Source: an uncultured Pelagibacteraceae bacterium (GTDB lineage Bacteria > Pseudomonadota > Alphaproteobacteria > Pelagibacterales > Pelagibacteraceae). Taken from it: a stretch of 9,332 bases of DNA. Positions 1 through 6,580 of this stretch are shown piece after piece. The first letter of the stretch is position 1. The number at the start of each line of letters is the position of its first letter. The position numbers were made by a program, and so were the translations under genes. The stretch covers positions 1 to 9,332 of the forward strand of contig CACAWM010000021.1 of NCBI GenBank assembly GCA_902536205.1, in the 5' to 3' direction. The notes below the pieces were generated by a model. The model searched no databases. It was not told the DNA's origin and saw nothing but the letters and a program-made list of their open reading frames with translations.

Positions 1-1241
1 TAGTGAAACAAAAGATTATTAAAAGTGAAGATGGTAACAAAATTATCAATGGACTTAAAAAAATTAAAGTTCAGATAGATAAGGGGAATTTTGAGTTTAA
101 AGAAAAGTTCGAGGATATACACCTAAATATAGAAAAAGCATTATTTGAGATCATTGGTCCATCAGCTGGATTTTTGCACGCTGCAAGATCTAGAAATGAT
201 CAGGTTGTGACTGATTTTAAATTATGGATAAAAAAAGCATCAAACGAAGTTATAAAAGATATTTCAGTTGTCATGAGAAATCTTATAAAAAAAGCTGAAA
301 AAAATACAGATACGGTTATGCCTGGATTAACGCATTTAAAAAATGCACAACCTATTTCATTCGCACATTATTTGTTGTCATACTATGAGATGTTAAAAAG
401 AGATAAAAAAAGATTTGAAAATAATCTTGAGCTATTAAATGAGTGTCCGCTTGGATCTGCGGCACTTTCAGGAACATCTTATAAAATAGACAGAACCTAT
501 ACTGCAAAAAAACTTGGTTTTAAAAAACCTACAGATAACTCTATGGACTCTGTATCGGATAGAGATTTTGCAATTGATTTTTTATATGCGTCTGCTGTTT
601 GTGCAATGCACCTATCTAGATTAGCAGAAGACTTTATTATTTATAATTCCGATGCTTTCAATTTAATTTCATTCAAAGATAGCATGCTTACAGGATCATC
701 AATTATGCCACAAAAAAAGAATCCTGATCCTGCAGAACTAATAAGAGGTAAAGTTGGAATGAATTATGGAAAGTTAAATGCGATGCTAACAATAATGAAA
801 GGTCTTCCCATGTCATATTTTAAAGATATGCAAGATGACAAGGAATTAGTTTTTGATGGCTATGATACTTTAGTAGATACTCTGACTATTAGCGCTGAAT
901 TAATAAATTCTGTAAATGCTAATAAAGCAAATATGCTTTTTATGGCTAACCAAGGATATACAACAGCAACTGATTTTGCAGACTATCTCGTTAAAAATAA
1001 AAATTTATCTTTTAGAGAGTCTTACGCTATTTCAGCAAAAGTTGTGAATTATGCAGAAAAAAATAAAAAGATGTTATCTGAATTAAATTTTGATGAAATC
1101 AAAAAATTTTATAAAGATTTAGATAAAAGTGTTTTAAAAGTGTTTGACGTTAAAAACTCTATGAATGCAAAAAAATCTCATGGAGGAACATCTATAATTA
1201 ATGTTAAATCAATGATAAAAAAATATAAAAGGGAAATTTAA
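1..1241 (+). CDS. argH: Argininosuccinate lyase, 5' end cut off by the window edge
   Basis: Cleaves argininosuccinate to arginine and fumarate, the last step of arginine synthesis, in the cytoplasm. Reading from base 3, about 412 residues are present. The family is usually about 460 long and begins with a WGGRF-type segment that is missing here, so the true start lies upstream; the GTG at base 3 is an internal Val codon, not a start. Visible family motifs are EDIHLNIE (residues 37-44 of this fragment), ARSRNDQ (61-67), GLTHLKNAQP with the catalytic-region His (108-117), and the fumarase/lyase signature GSSIMPQKKNP (231-241) carrying the flexible catalytic-serine loop. The frame is intact to its TAA stop at 1239-1241. 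The last A of that stop is the first base of the next gene's ATG, so the two are probably translationally coupled. The identification is firm; only the N-terminus is unseen. Confidence 0.96.
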   Translation, partial: VKQKIIKSEDGNKIINGLKKIKVQIDKGNFEFKEKFEDIHLNIEKALFEIIGPSAGFLHAARSRNDQVVTDFKLWIKKASNEVIKDISVVMRNLIKKAEKNTDTVMPGLTHLKNAQPISFAHYLLSYYEMLKRDKKRFENNLELLNECPLGSAALSGTSYKIDRTYTAKKLGFKKPTDNSMDSVSDRDFAIDFLYASAVCAMHLSRLAEDFIIYNSDAFNLISFKDSMLTGSSIMPQKKNPDPAELIRGKVGMNYGKLNAMLTIMKGLPMSYFKDMQDDKELVFDGYDTLVDTLTISAELINSVNANKANMLFMANQGYTTATDFADYLVKNKNLSFRESYAISAKVVNYAEKNKKMLSELNFDEIKKFYKDLDKSVLKVFDVKNSMNAKKSHGGTSIINVKSMIKKYKREI

Positions 1242-1351
1242 TGAAAATAATAACTGCTTTTTTCCTAGTGATTTTTATTTTAACTAGTTGCGGAAAAAAA
1301 TCTGAACCTAAATACCAAGGTCAAATAGATCAGGTCAATATAATTTCATAA
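1241..1351 (+). CDS. lptM: Small lipoprotein of the LptM (YifL) / LPAM type, 36 aa
   Basis: A 36-codon gene squeezed between argH and lysA, short enough to be missed by length-filtered gene calling. It starts MKIITAFFLVIFILTSCGKK: a two-residue basic start, a hydrophobic stretch, and a lipobox LTSC at residues 14-17 with the modified Cys at 17. The mature part is only 20 residues (CGKKSEPKYQ...). A CGxK sequence right after the Cys resembles the short 'prokaryotic lipoprotein attachment site' family that includes E. coli LptM, an LptDE-associated outer-membrane lipoprotein, and small lipoprotein genes of this kind often sit just before lysA or dapF. Its ATG shares one base with the argH stop, and a good Shine-Dalgarno (AAGGGAA, 1229-1235) lies 5 bases upstream, supporting the start. 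lysA follows after 4 bases. The lipoprotein call is secure; equivalence to LptM is inferred from motif and neighbourhood, and this copy is much shorter than the E. coli protein. Confidence 0.8.
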   Translation: MKIITAFFLVIFILTSCGKKSEPKYQGQIDQVNIIS

Positions 1352-1355
1352 TCTT

Positions 1356-2585
1356 ATGCAAAATCTAAGATATGTAGGAAATAATTTATTTGTTGAAAAA
1401 CTGTCAATTAAGAATATTTTAAAAAAAAATAAAACACCTTTTTATATTTATTCGGAGAGTCAAATTGCTTTCAATTTTTTAAAGTTTGCCAACACATTTA
1501 AAAAAACTGATCCTTTAATTTGCTTTGCAGCGAAATCTAATAGTAATTTAAATATACTAAGAGTTCTTGGTAAATTAGGTGCTGGAGCCGATGTAGTTTC
1601 AGGAGGTGAATTATTAAAAGCCTTAAAAGCAGGTATTAGACCTAATAAAATTGTTTTTTCTGGGGTGGGTAAAACTGAAGAGGAGCTTAAAATTGCAATT
1701 AACAAAAAAATATTATTAATCAATTGTGAGTCTGAAAGTGAAGCTAAATTAGTGAATAATTTAGCAAAAAAATTAAGAAAAAAGGTTTCAATAGGATTTA
1801 GACTAAACCCAAATGTTGATGCTAAAACACATAAAAATATATCAACTGGTAAAGCTGAAAATAAATTCGGTTTATCGATTAAAAATTTTAAGGTTTTTCT
1901 AAAAACAGTAAAAACTTTTAAAAACGTAAAATTAGAAGCTTTAAGTGTGCATATCGGTAGTCAAATATTGAACGATACACCTTTTAGAAAAACTCTAAAT
2001 GTAATGAGTAAATTAATAAAAGAATTAAAACTGAATTTGAAATATGTCGATTTAGGTGGTGGTTTCGGTATTAATTATACTGATAAAGAAAAACCAATTA
2101 ATCTAAGTAAATATTCTAAACTGGTGCATAATTTTTCTAAAAAGTTAAATTGTAAAATAATCTTTGAACCTGGAAGATCTATTATTGGTAATACTGGTCT
2201 TCTGATAAGTAAAATACAATTTATTAAAAAAGGTGCTAATAAAAACTTTATTATACTAGATGCTGGTATGAATGATTTTATGCGCCCTGCTTTGTATGAA
2301 GCTTTTCATAAAATTATTCCTATTTCTAGAAAATCATCGAGAATGAAAGGTAAAATAGAATTTGTTGGACCAATATGTGAAACCACTTGCAAATTCGGAG
2401 TTTATAAAAACTATCCTAAAATAAATGAAAATGAATTTGTGGCAATAACTAATGTTGGGGCATACGGTTCATCATTATCCTCAAATTATAACACTAGACC
2501 ATTAATTGCTGAAATTTTAATAAACAAAAATAAGCTTAGATACATTAGAAAGAAACAAAATTTACTAAAATTGATTAATTCTTAA
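1356..2585 (+). CDS. lysA: Diaminopimelate decarboxylase
   Basis: PLP-dependent fold-type III enzyme that decarboxylates meso-diaminopimelate to L-lysine, the last step of lysine synthesis. At 409 residues it has the usual length. Motifs in order: FAAKSN with the PLP-binding Lys60; GADVVSGGE (77-85); LSVHIGSQ with His199; the phosphate-binding GGGFGI (234-239); EPGRS (271-275); DAGMNDFMRPALYEA (302-316); GPICET with the inter-subunit Cys341 and Glu342 (338-343); and GAYG (368-371). One oddity is that the usual CES-x-D context reads CETTC, so the normally conserved Asp is Cys345. The start is the ATG 4 bases after the lipoprotein stop. It has no clear Shine-Dalgarno, as expected for coupled translation. 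The stop TAA shares its last A with the ATG of the next gene. The position beside the LptM-like gene matches a common proteobacterial arrangement. Confidence 0.96.
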   Translation: MQNLRYVGNNLFVEKLSIKNILKKNKTPFYIYSESQIAFNFLKFANTFKKTDPLICFAAKSNSNLNILRVLGKLGAGADVVSGGELLKALKAGIRPNKIVFSGVGKTEEELKIAINKKILLINCESESEAKLVNNLAKKLRKKVSIGFRLNPNVDAKTHKNISTGKAENKFGLSIKNFKVFLKTVKTFKNVKLEALSVHIGSQILNDTPFRKTLNVMSKLIKELKLNLKYVDLGGGFGINYTDKEKPINLSKYSKLVHNFSKKLNCKIIFEPGRSIIGNTGLLISKIQFIKKGANKNFIILDAGMNDFMRPALYEAFHKIIPISRKSSRMKGKIEFVGPICETTCKFGVYKNYPKINENEFVAITNVGAYGSSLSSNYNTRPLIAEILINKNKLRYIRKKQNLLKLINS

Positions 2586-3292
2586 TGCAATTAATTAAAT
2601 CATTAATCTTTAATATTTTTTTATATGTTGGTCTTATAACAATTTTTATTTTAGCTATACCGACCTTAATTTTACCGAGTAAATTCACAATATTTTTTGG
2701 AAGGTTATCTGCAAGATATATAGTGCTGATTTTAAGAGTAATCTTAGGTACAAAAGTAGTCTTTCATGGAATAGAAAATCTTAAAAAAGTAGATAATTAT
2801 TTTGTCGCTTCTGCACATCAGTCTATGTTTGAAACTTTTGCCCTTCAGATACCCTTGGATGGTCCAATTTTTATTTTAAAAAAAGAGCTACTTAATATTC
2901 CGTTGTTTGGTTGGTATTTAAGAAAAATAGGTTCAATAGCAATTGTCAGAGAAACAACAACAAAAGAAAATTTGAACTTTTTTGATAAAGTGAAAGAAAA
3001 AGTTGAAAAAAGTAAAAGACCTCTTTTAATATTCCCCCAAGGAACAAGAGTAAAACTAGAAGATCAACCGCCCTTTAAGAAGGGGGTTGGTAGAATTTAT
3101 AAAGCTCTAAATTTGCCTTGTATTCCTGTAGCTCATAATACTGGTAAAGTCTGGCCAAAAAATAGTTTTATGAAATATCCGGGTAATATTCATATTTCAT
3201 TTTTAGAGCCAATCTTATCGGGTAAAGATAATGAAGAATTTGTTAAAGATATAGAAAATAAAATTTACACTGAAATAAAAAAGTTCTCTTAA
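2585..3292 (+). CDS. plsC: 1-acyl-sn-glycerol-3-phosphate acyltransferase family protein (PlsC/LPLAT)
   Basis: Membrane-bound acyltransferase, 235 residues, expected to put the second acyl chain on lysophosphatidic acid during phospholipid synthesis; the family also contains acyltransferases with other acceptors. A hydrophobic N-terminal anchor spans roughly residues 5-32, with a second hydrophobic stretch at 43-54. Catalytic motif I is HQSMFE (78-83), with Glu in place of the usual Asp of the HX4D motif. Motif III is FPQGTR (150-155), a variant of FPEGTR. FKKGVG (164-169), then IPVAHNTGKVWPKNSF from 180, supply the later blocks. The start ATG overlaps the lysA stop by one base, so expression probably depends on read-through from lysA. 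The gene ends immediately against the opposite-strand tyrA stop with no base between them. The family is certain; the exact lipid substrate is not. Confidence 0.87.
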   Translation: MQLIKSLIFNIFLYVGLITIFILAIPTLILPSKFTIFFGRLSARYIVLILRVILGTKVVFHGIENLKKVDNYFVASAHQSMFETFALQIPLDGPIFILKKELLNIPLFGWYLRKIGSIAIVRETTTKENLNFFDKVKEKVEKSKRPLLIFPQGTRVKLEDQPPFKKGVGRIYKALNLPCIPVAHNTGKVWPKNSFMKYPGNIHISFLEPILSGKDNEEFVKDIENKIYTEIKKFS

Positions 3293-4189
3293 TTATTTTC
3301 TTCCAAAACCTGGCTTATCAGTGTCCTGGCCTGCTTCTATAATTTCTTTTCTTACTTTTTTAGTTGATGAAAAAATCTCTAAAAGTTTTTTACTATCCTT
3401 ATTTTTTATAGCATCTTTAATTTCATTTAGATTCTTTGAGTAATTGTCCAAAACTTTTAAGATGTTTACACTATTATCTATAAATATATCTTTCCACATT
3501 AAAGGGTCTGATGCTGCAATTCTTGTAAAATCTCTTAATCCACCTGCACTATATTGAATGACATCGTCCTTAAATTTGTCTTCTTTGTTAATTGCTGTTT
3601 TTACAATACTGTAAGCTACAGCATGTGGTAAATGGCTGGTTAATGATAAAACATAATCGTGGTCTTCAAATGTCATCAGTTTAGTCTTGCTTCCAAGCTT
3701 TGACCAAAAATTTTCTAAAGATTTTATCTTATCTTCGGCTACCTCTTTGTCGGCAGATATTATGCACCATCTATTTTTAAATAAACTTGCAAAACCTGCC
3801 TCTGGACCACTGTATTCTGTTCCAGCTATAGGATGTGAAGCAATCCAATTTACATTTTTAAGATTTAAATTGCTGATAATTTTATTCACTTCTTTTTTTG
3901 CAGAACCTGTATCGGTTAAAATTACATTTTCTTTCAGACTAGTATGAATAGATAAAAGTATCTCTTTATAGCTACTTAAGGGAGAAGCAATCACTACTAG
4001 ATCGGAGTCCTTAACAACATCTGAAATGTTAGCGCAAATTTCAACTGAAAAATTCTTTTTCAAATAATCGACAACTTTCGATGATTTATCGTAAACACTT
4101 ATTTTAGTTGCTAATTTTTTTTCTTCTACTGCTCTCAAAATAGAAGAGCCAATTAAACCACATCCAATTATACTTATTTTATTAAACAT
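3293..4189 (-). CDS. tyrA: Prephenate (or arogenate) dehydrogenase
   Basis: NAD(P)-dependent dehydrogenase of tyrosine synthesis, 298 residues, without a fused chorismate mutase or ACT domain. The N-terminal Rossmann motif is IIGCGLIGSS (7-16). Other conserved blocks are DTGSAKKEV (93-101), SHPIAGTEYSGPEAG (118-132), LTSHLPHAVAY with the catalytic-type His186 (183-193), and AGGLRDFTRIAASDP (215-229). The C-terminus (EAGQDTDKPGFGRK) resembles the ending of alphaproteobacterial members. It lies downstream of hisC on the same strand; its ATG overlaps the last 8 bases of hisC, so the two are probably co-transcribed and coupled. Whether prephenate or arogenate is the true substrate cannot be read from the sequence. 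The stop abuts that of plsC on the other strand, with no terminator between them. Confidence 0.93.
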   Translation of the reverse strand: MFNKISIIGCGLIGSSILRAVEEKKLATKISVYDKSSKVVDYLKKNFSVEICANISDVVKDSDLVVIASPLSSYKEILLSIHTSLKENVILTDTGSAKKEVNKIISNLNLKNVNWIASHPIAGTEYSGPEAGFASLFKNRWCIISADKEVAEDKIKSLENFWSKLGSKTKLMTFEDHDYVLSLTSHLPHAVAYSIVKTAINKEDKFKDDVIQYSAGGLRDFTRIAASDPLMWKDIFIDNSVNILKVLDNYSKNLNEIKDAIKNKDSKKLLEIFSSTKKVRKEIIEAGQDTDKPGFGRK

Positions 4190-5264
4190 TTAATATTTTT
4201 TTCATTTTGGAAATTAATTTTCTATTTTCTTCACTTTTCCCAATCGTAATTCTTAATGAATTCTTAATACCATAAACATCCATCTTACGAACTAAAATTC
4301 CTGCTTTCGCTAATAATTTAAAAACTCTTGATGAATTAATTTTTACTTTATCAAAATTTACTAATAAAAAATTACTAAAACTTTTATTTGTTTCAATTTT
4401 CATTTTTTTAAATTCATTAAACATTTTCTTATTCCAATTATTAACGTGTTTAATTTCTTTATTTAACCAAGTACTATCTTTTACTGCGGCAGATGCAGCA
4501 AATAAAGCTGCTTTGTTTACATTAAAAGGTGGCTTAATTTTATTTAATGTATCAATAATTTCTTTAGATCCATATCCCCACCCCACTCTCAATCCTGCTA
4601 GGCCATAAATTTTTGAAAATGTTCTTGTCATTACCACATTTTTAAAATTAGAAAACAATTTTAAAGCTGAAGAATAATTTTTTTGTTTTACATATTCAAA
4701 GTAAGCATCATCAACTACTAACAAAATATTGCTTCGTAGTTTTTTTCGTAAAAACAATAAATCTTTTTTTGCAATATAGGTCCCGGTCGGATTATTAGGA
4801 TTAGCTAAAAATACAACTTTTGTTTTAGTAGTAACTTTTTTTAAAATATCTTTTACTGAAACTGTAAAGTTATTTTCTTTTGAATAAATAACTTTTGCTC
4901 CGTTCATTTTGCTATAAATTCTATAAATAATAAAACTATACTTAGGCACAATTACCTCGTCACCTTTTTTTAGGTATGCTTTACAAATTAATTCAAAAAT
5001 TTGATCTGAACCTGATCCCAAAAGAATTCTATTTTTATCTAATTTAAATTTTTTTGATAAAGTTTCTCTTAAGAACGTACCATTGGTGTCAGGATATCTT
5101 GCAAAACTTTTTGATACTTTTATGTATTCTTTTTTTGCTTTCGGACTAGGTCCAAGCGCAGACTCATTAGCTGATAATTTTATCTTAGCTAGTCTATTTT
5201 TAAATACGCTCATTCCTACTACGTATTTTTCAGTTATTATGTTATTTGGCTTTGGTAATCTCAT
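4182..5264 (-). CDS. hisC: Histidinol-phosphate aminotransferase
   Basis: PLP aminotransferase, 360 residues from the start chosen here. It transaminates imidazole-acetol phosphate in histidine synthesis, and next to tyrA it may also act on aromatic keto acids. Motifs in this numbering: LSANESALGPSPKA (30-43), GSGSDQIFE (83-91), NPNNPTG (155-161), DDAYFEY (185-191), the PLP-lysine segment TFSKIYGLAGLRVGW with Lys218 (215-229), and LRITIG with the carboxylate-binding Arg338 (337-342). The ATG at 5264 gives MRLPKPNNI, the normal beginning of the family. The frame stays open to a TTG at 5330, but that would add 22 unlike residues and overlap the divergent metX promoter. No clear Shine-Dalgarno precedes 5264, and I could not find a convincing minus-strand promoter in the gap. 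Confidence 0.93.
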   Translation of the reverse strand: MRLPKPNNIITEKYVVGMSVFKNRLAKIKLSANESALGPSPKAKKEYIKVSKSFARYPDTNGTFLRETLSKKFKLDKNRILLGSGSDQIFELICKAYLKKGDEVIVPKYSFIIYRIYSKMNGAKVIYSKENNFTVSVKDILKKVTTKTKVVFLANPNNPTGTYIAKKDLLFLRKKLRSNILLVVDDAYFEYVKQKNYSSALKLFSNFKNVVMTRTFSKIYGLAGLRVGWGYGSKEIIDTLNKIKPPFNVNKAALFAASAAVKDSTWLNKEIKHVNNWNKKMFNEFKKMKIETNKSFSNFLLVNFDKVKINSSRVFKLLAKAGILVRKMDVYGIKNSLRITIGKSEENRKLISKMKKILNV

Positions 5265-5323
5265 TGAGTAATGTAATATCCAAATTGTTCGAGTTTTTCT
5301 AGAAGTCTTTATCTTATATAAAA

Positions 5324-5352
5324 TTGACAAGTTTGTGATGATCTAGTAAATA
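5324..5352 (+). promoter_or_regulatory. Sigma70-type promoter of metX-metW-gloB
   Basis: TTGACA at 5324-5329, a 17-base spacer, then TAAATA at 5347-5352. This would start transcription near base 5359, the first paired base of the SAM-II aptamer, leaving essentially no leader before the riboswitch. The -35 is a perfect consensus; the -10 is only fair. It lies within the shared gap between hisC and metX, consistent with divergent transcription. Confidence 0.6.
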
Positions 5353-5356
5353 GATA

Positions 5357-5408
5357 TCGCGCTGATTTAACCATATTGCAAGCGCATAATAAATTTAGCT
5401 AAAAAGGG
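5357..5408 (+). promoter_or_regulatory. SAM-II riboswitch (metA RNA motif)
   Basis: A 52-base element that closely matches the SAM-II consensus. P1 is formed by GCGCT (5359-5363) with AGCGC (5381-5385). The loop begins GATTTAACC (5364-5372) and includes ATATTGCA. The A/T-rich connector is followed by the 3' pseudoknot strand AGCTAAAAAGGG (5397-5408). Loop CC (5371-5372) and TTGC (5376-5379) can pair with GG and GC..AA of that strand, the expected P2 pseudoknot, and the loop Us supply the triplex side. This class binds S-adenosylmethionine and represses methionine/SAM synthesis genes in alphaproteobacteria, which fits metX directly downstream. The final AAAAAGGG would also be the nearest Shine-Dalgarno-like sequence, so binding could hide it. 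Recognition is from memory of the consensus, not a covariance search. Confidence 0.93.
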
Positions 5409-5412
5409 AGAT

Positions 5413-5438
5413 GCCCAGTTTAGCTGGGCTTTTTTTTT
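5413..5438 (+). terminator. Intrinsic terminator between the SAM-II aptamer and metX
   Basis: A perfect 6-bp GC-rich stem, GCCCAG (5413-5418) with CTGGGC (5424-5429), has a TTTAG loop and is followed directly by nine Ts (5430-5438). It begins 5 bases after the riboswitch and ends 2 bases before the metX ATG at 5441. In such AT-rich DNA a GC stem plus T9 is conspicuous. Its position points to transcription attenuation controlled by the riboswitch rather than the end of an operon, since no gene ends upstream on this strand. Confidence 0.8.
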
Positions 5439-5440
5439 GG

Positions 5441-6580
5441 ATGAATAGAAAAATTGAGAATATAAATAAGATCACTATTACTAAACCACTCAAGCTTGAT
5501 TGTGGAAAAACCATTAAGAATTTTCCTCTGGCCTATGAAACCTACGGAAAACTTAATGAAAATAAAGATAACGCTATTTTAGTATTCCACGCTTTAACGG
5601 GTGATCAATTTGTAACTGGCACGAACCCTGTGACAAATAAAGAGGGCTGGTGGGTCACTGCTGTTGGTCCTGGCAAGGCTATTGATACAGATAAATATTT
5701 TGTGATTTGCGCAAATGTAATTGGTGGATGTATGGGATCTCTTGGACCAAAAGATACAAATCCTGAGAACAACCAGCCCTATGGTTTAGATTTTCCAGTT
5801 ATCACCATTAAAGATATGGTAAAAGCACAAGAGTCTTTACTGGAACACCTTGGTATAAAAAAACTTTTATGTGCTACTGGCGGATCAATGGGCGGAATGC
5901 AGTTATTACAATTTTGTGCAACATTTCCTGATAAAGCTTTTTCAGCTATTCCGATAGCTTGTAGTTCAAGTCATAGTGCACAAAATATTGCACTTAACGA
6001 ACTAGCACGCCAAGCTATAATGGCTGACCCTGTATGGGATAATGGAAAATATGTATCAAAAAATGTGCAGCCAAAAAATGGCTTAGCAGTTGCAAGAATG
6101 GTTGGACATATAAGTTATTTATCTGAAAAAGGTATGCAGGAAAAATTTGGAAGAAAGTTACAAGAAAAAGCTGATTACGAATTTAGTTTTAACGCAGATT
6201 TTCAGGTAGAGAGTTATTTAAGACACCAAGGTTATGCTTTTGTGGAAAGATTTGATGCAAATTCAATTCTTTATATAACTAGAGCAATGGATTATTTTGA
6301 TCTTTCTAAACAATATAAAGGTGGGTTAGTTGAAGCTTTTAAAAATCAAAACACGAAATTTCTAGTAATATCATTTTCTTCAGACTGGCTTTATACAACA
6401 AAAGAAAATAAGGATATAGTAATTGCATTAAATGCATCTGGTGCTGATGTTTCCTATTCAGAAATAGTAACGGACAAGGGACACGACTCCTTCTTACTAA
6501 ATGAACCAGAATTTTTAAAAACTCTTAAAGGTTTTATAGATTCAATGTATGAAAAGTTTAAAAATGAAAAAAGAATTTAA
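5441..6580 (+). CDS. metX: Homoserine O-acyltransferase (MetX type, probably acetyl)
   Basis: Alpha/beta-hydrolase-fold enzyme that activates homoserine, normally by acetylation, as the first committed step of methionine synthesis. It has 379 residues from this start. Motifs: AYETYGKLN (31-39); HALTG (50-54); [13 protein letters not shown] (91-103); the nucleophile elbow GGSMGGMQ with Ser149 (147-154); the catalytic acid Asp315 in SSDWLYT (313-319); and His348 in GHDSFL (347-352). The frame is also open from an ATG at 5411, but those ten codons are the terminator hairpin and T-run, so the start at 5441 is preferred; it has no ordinary Shine-Dalgarno. Acetyl versus succinyl specificity cannot be settled by these motifs. 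The end overlaps metW by 17 bases, the usual metX-metW pair. Expression is probably controlled by SAM through the upstream riboswitch and terminator. Confidence 0.94.
   Translation: MNRKIENINKITITKPLKLDCGKTIKNFPLAYETYGKLNENKDNAILVFHALTGDQFVTGTNPVTNKEGWWVTAVGPGKAIDTDKYFVICANVIGGCMGSLGPKDTNPENNQPYGLDFPVITIKDMVKAQESLLEHLGIKKLLCATGGSMGGMQLLQFCATFPDKAFSAIPIACSSSHSAQNIALNELARQAIMADPVWDNGKYVSKNVQPKNGLAVARMVGHISYLSEKGMQEKFGRKLQEKADYEFSFNADFQVESYLRHQGYAFVERFDANSILYITRAMDYFDLSKQYKGGLVEAFKNQNTKFLVISFSSDWLYTTKENKDIVIALNASGADVSYSEIVTDKGHDSFLLNEPEFLKTLKGFIDSMYEKFKNEKRI

Noticed and set aside
1460..1723. Minus-strand reading frame inside lysA
   Set aside because: Antisense to well-conserved lysA sequence and without any recognisable protein features.
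3687..3947. Plus-strand reading frame inside tyrA
   Set aside because: Antisense shadow of conserved tyrA motifs.
5265..5330. N-terminal extension of hisC from a TTG at 5330
   Set aside because: The added 22 residues do not resemble the family, the codon overlaps the divergent promoter, and the ATG at 5264 gives the standard HisC beginning.
5411..5440. metX start at the ATG at 5411
   Set aside because: The ten extra codons are exactly the terminator stem and T-run, and the purine-rich site abuts this ATG with no workable spacing.
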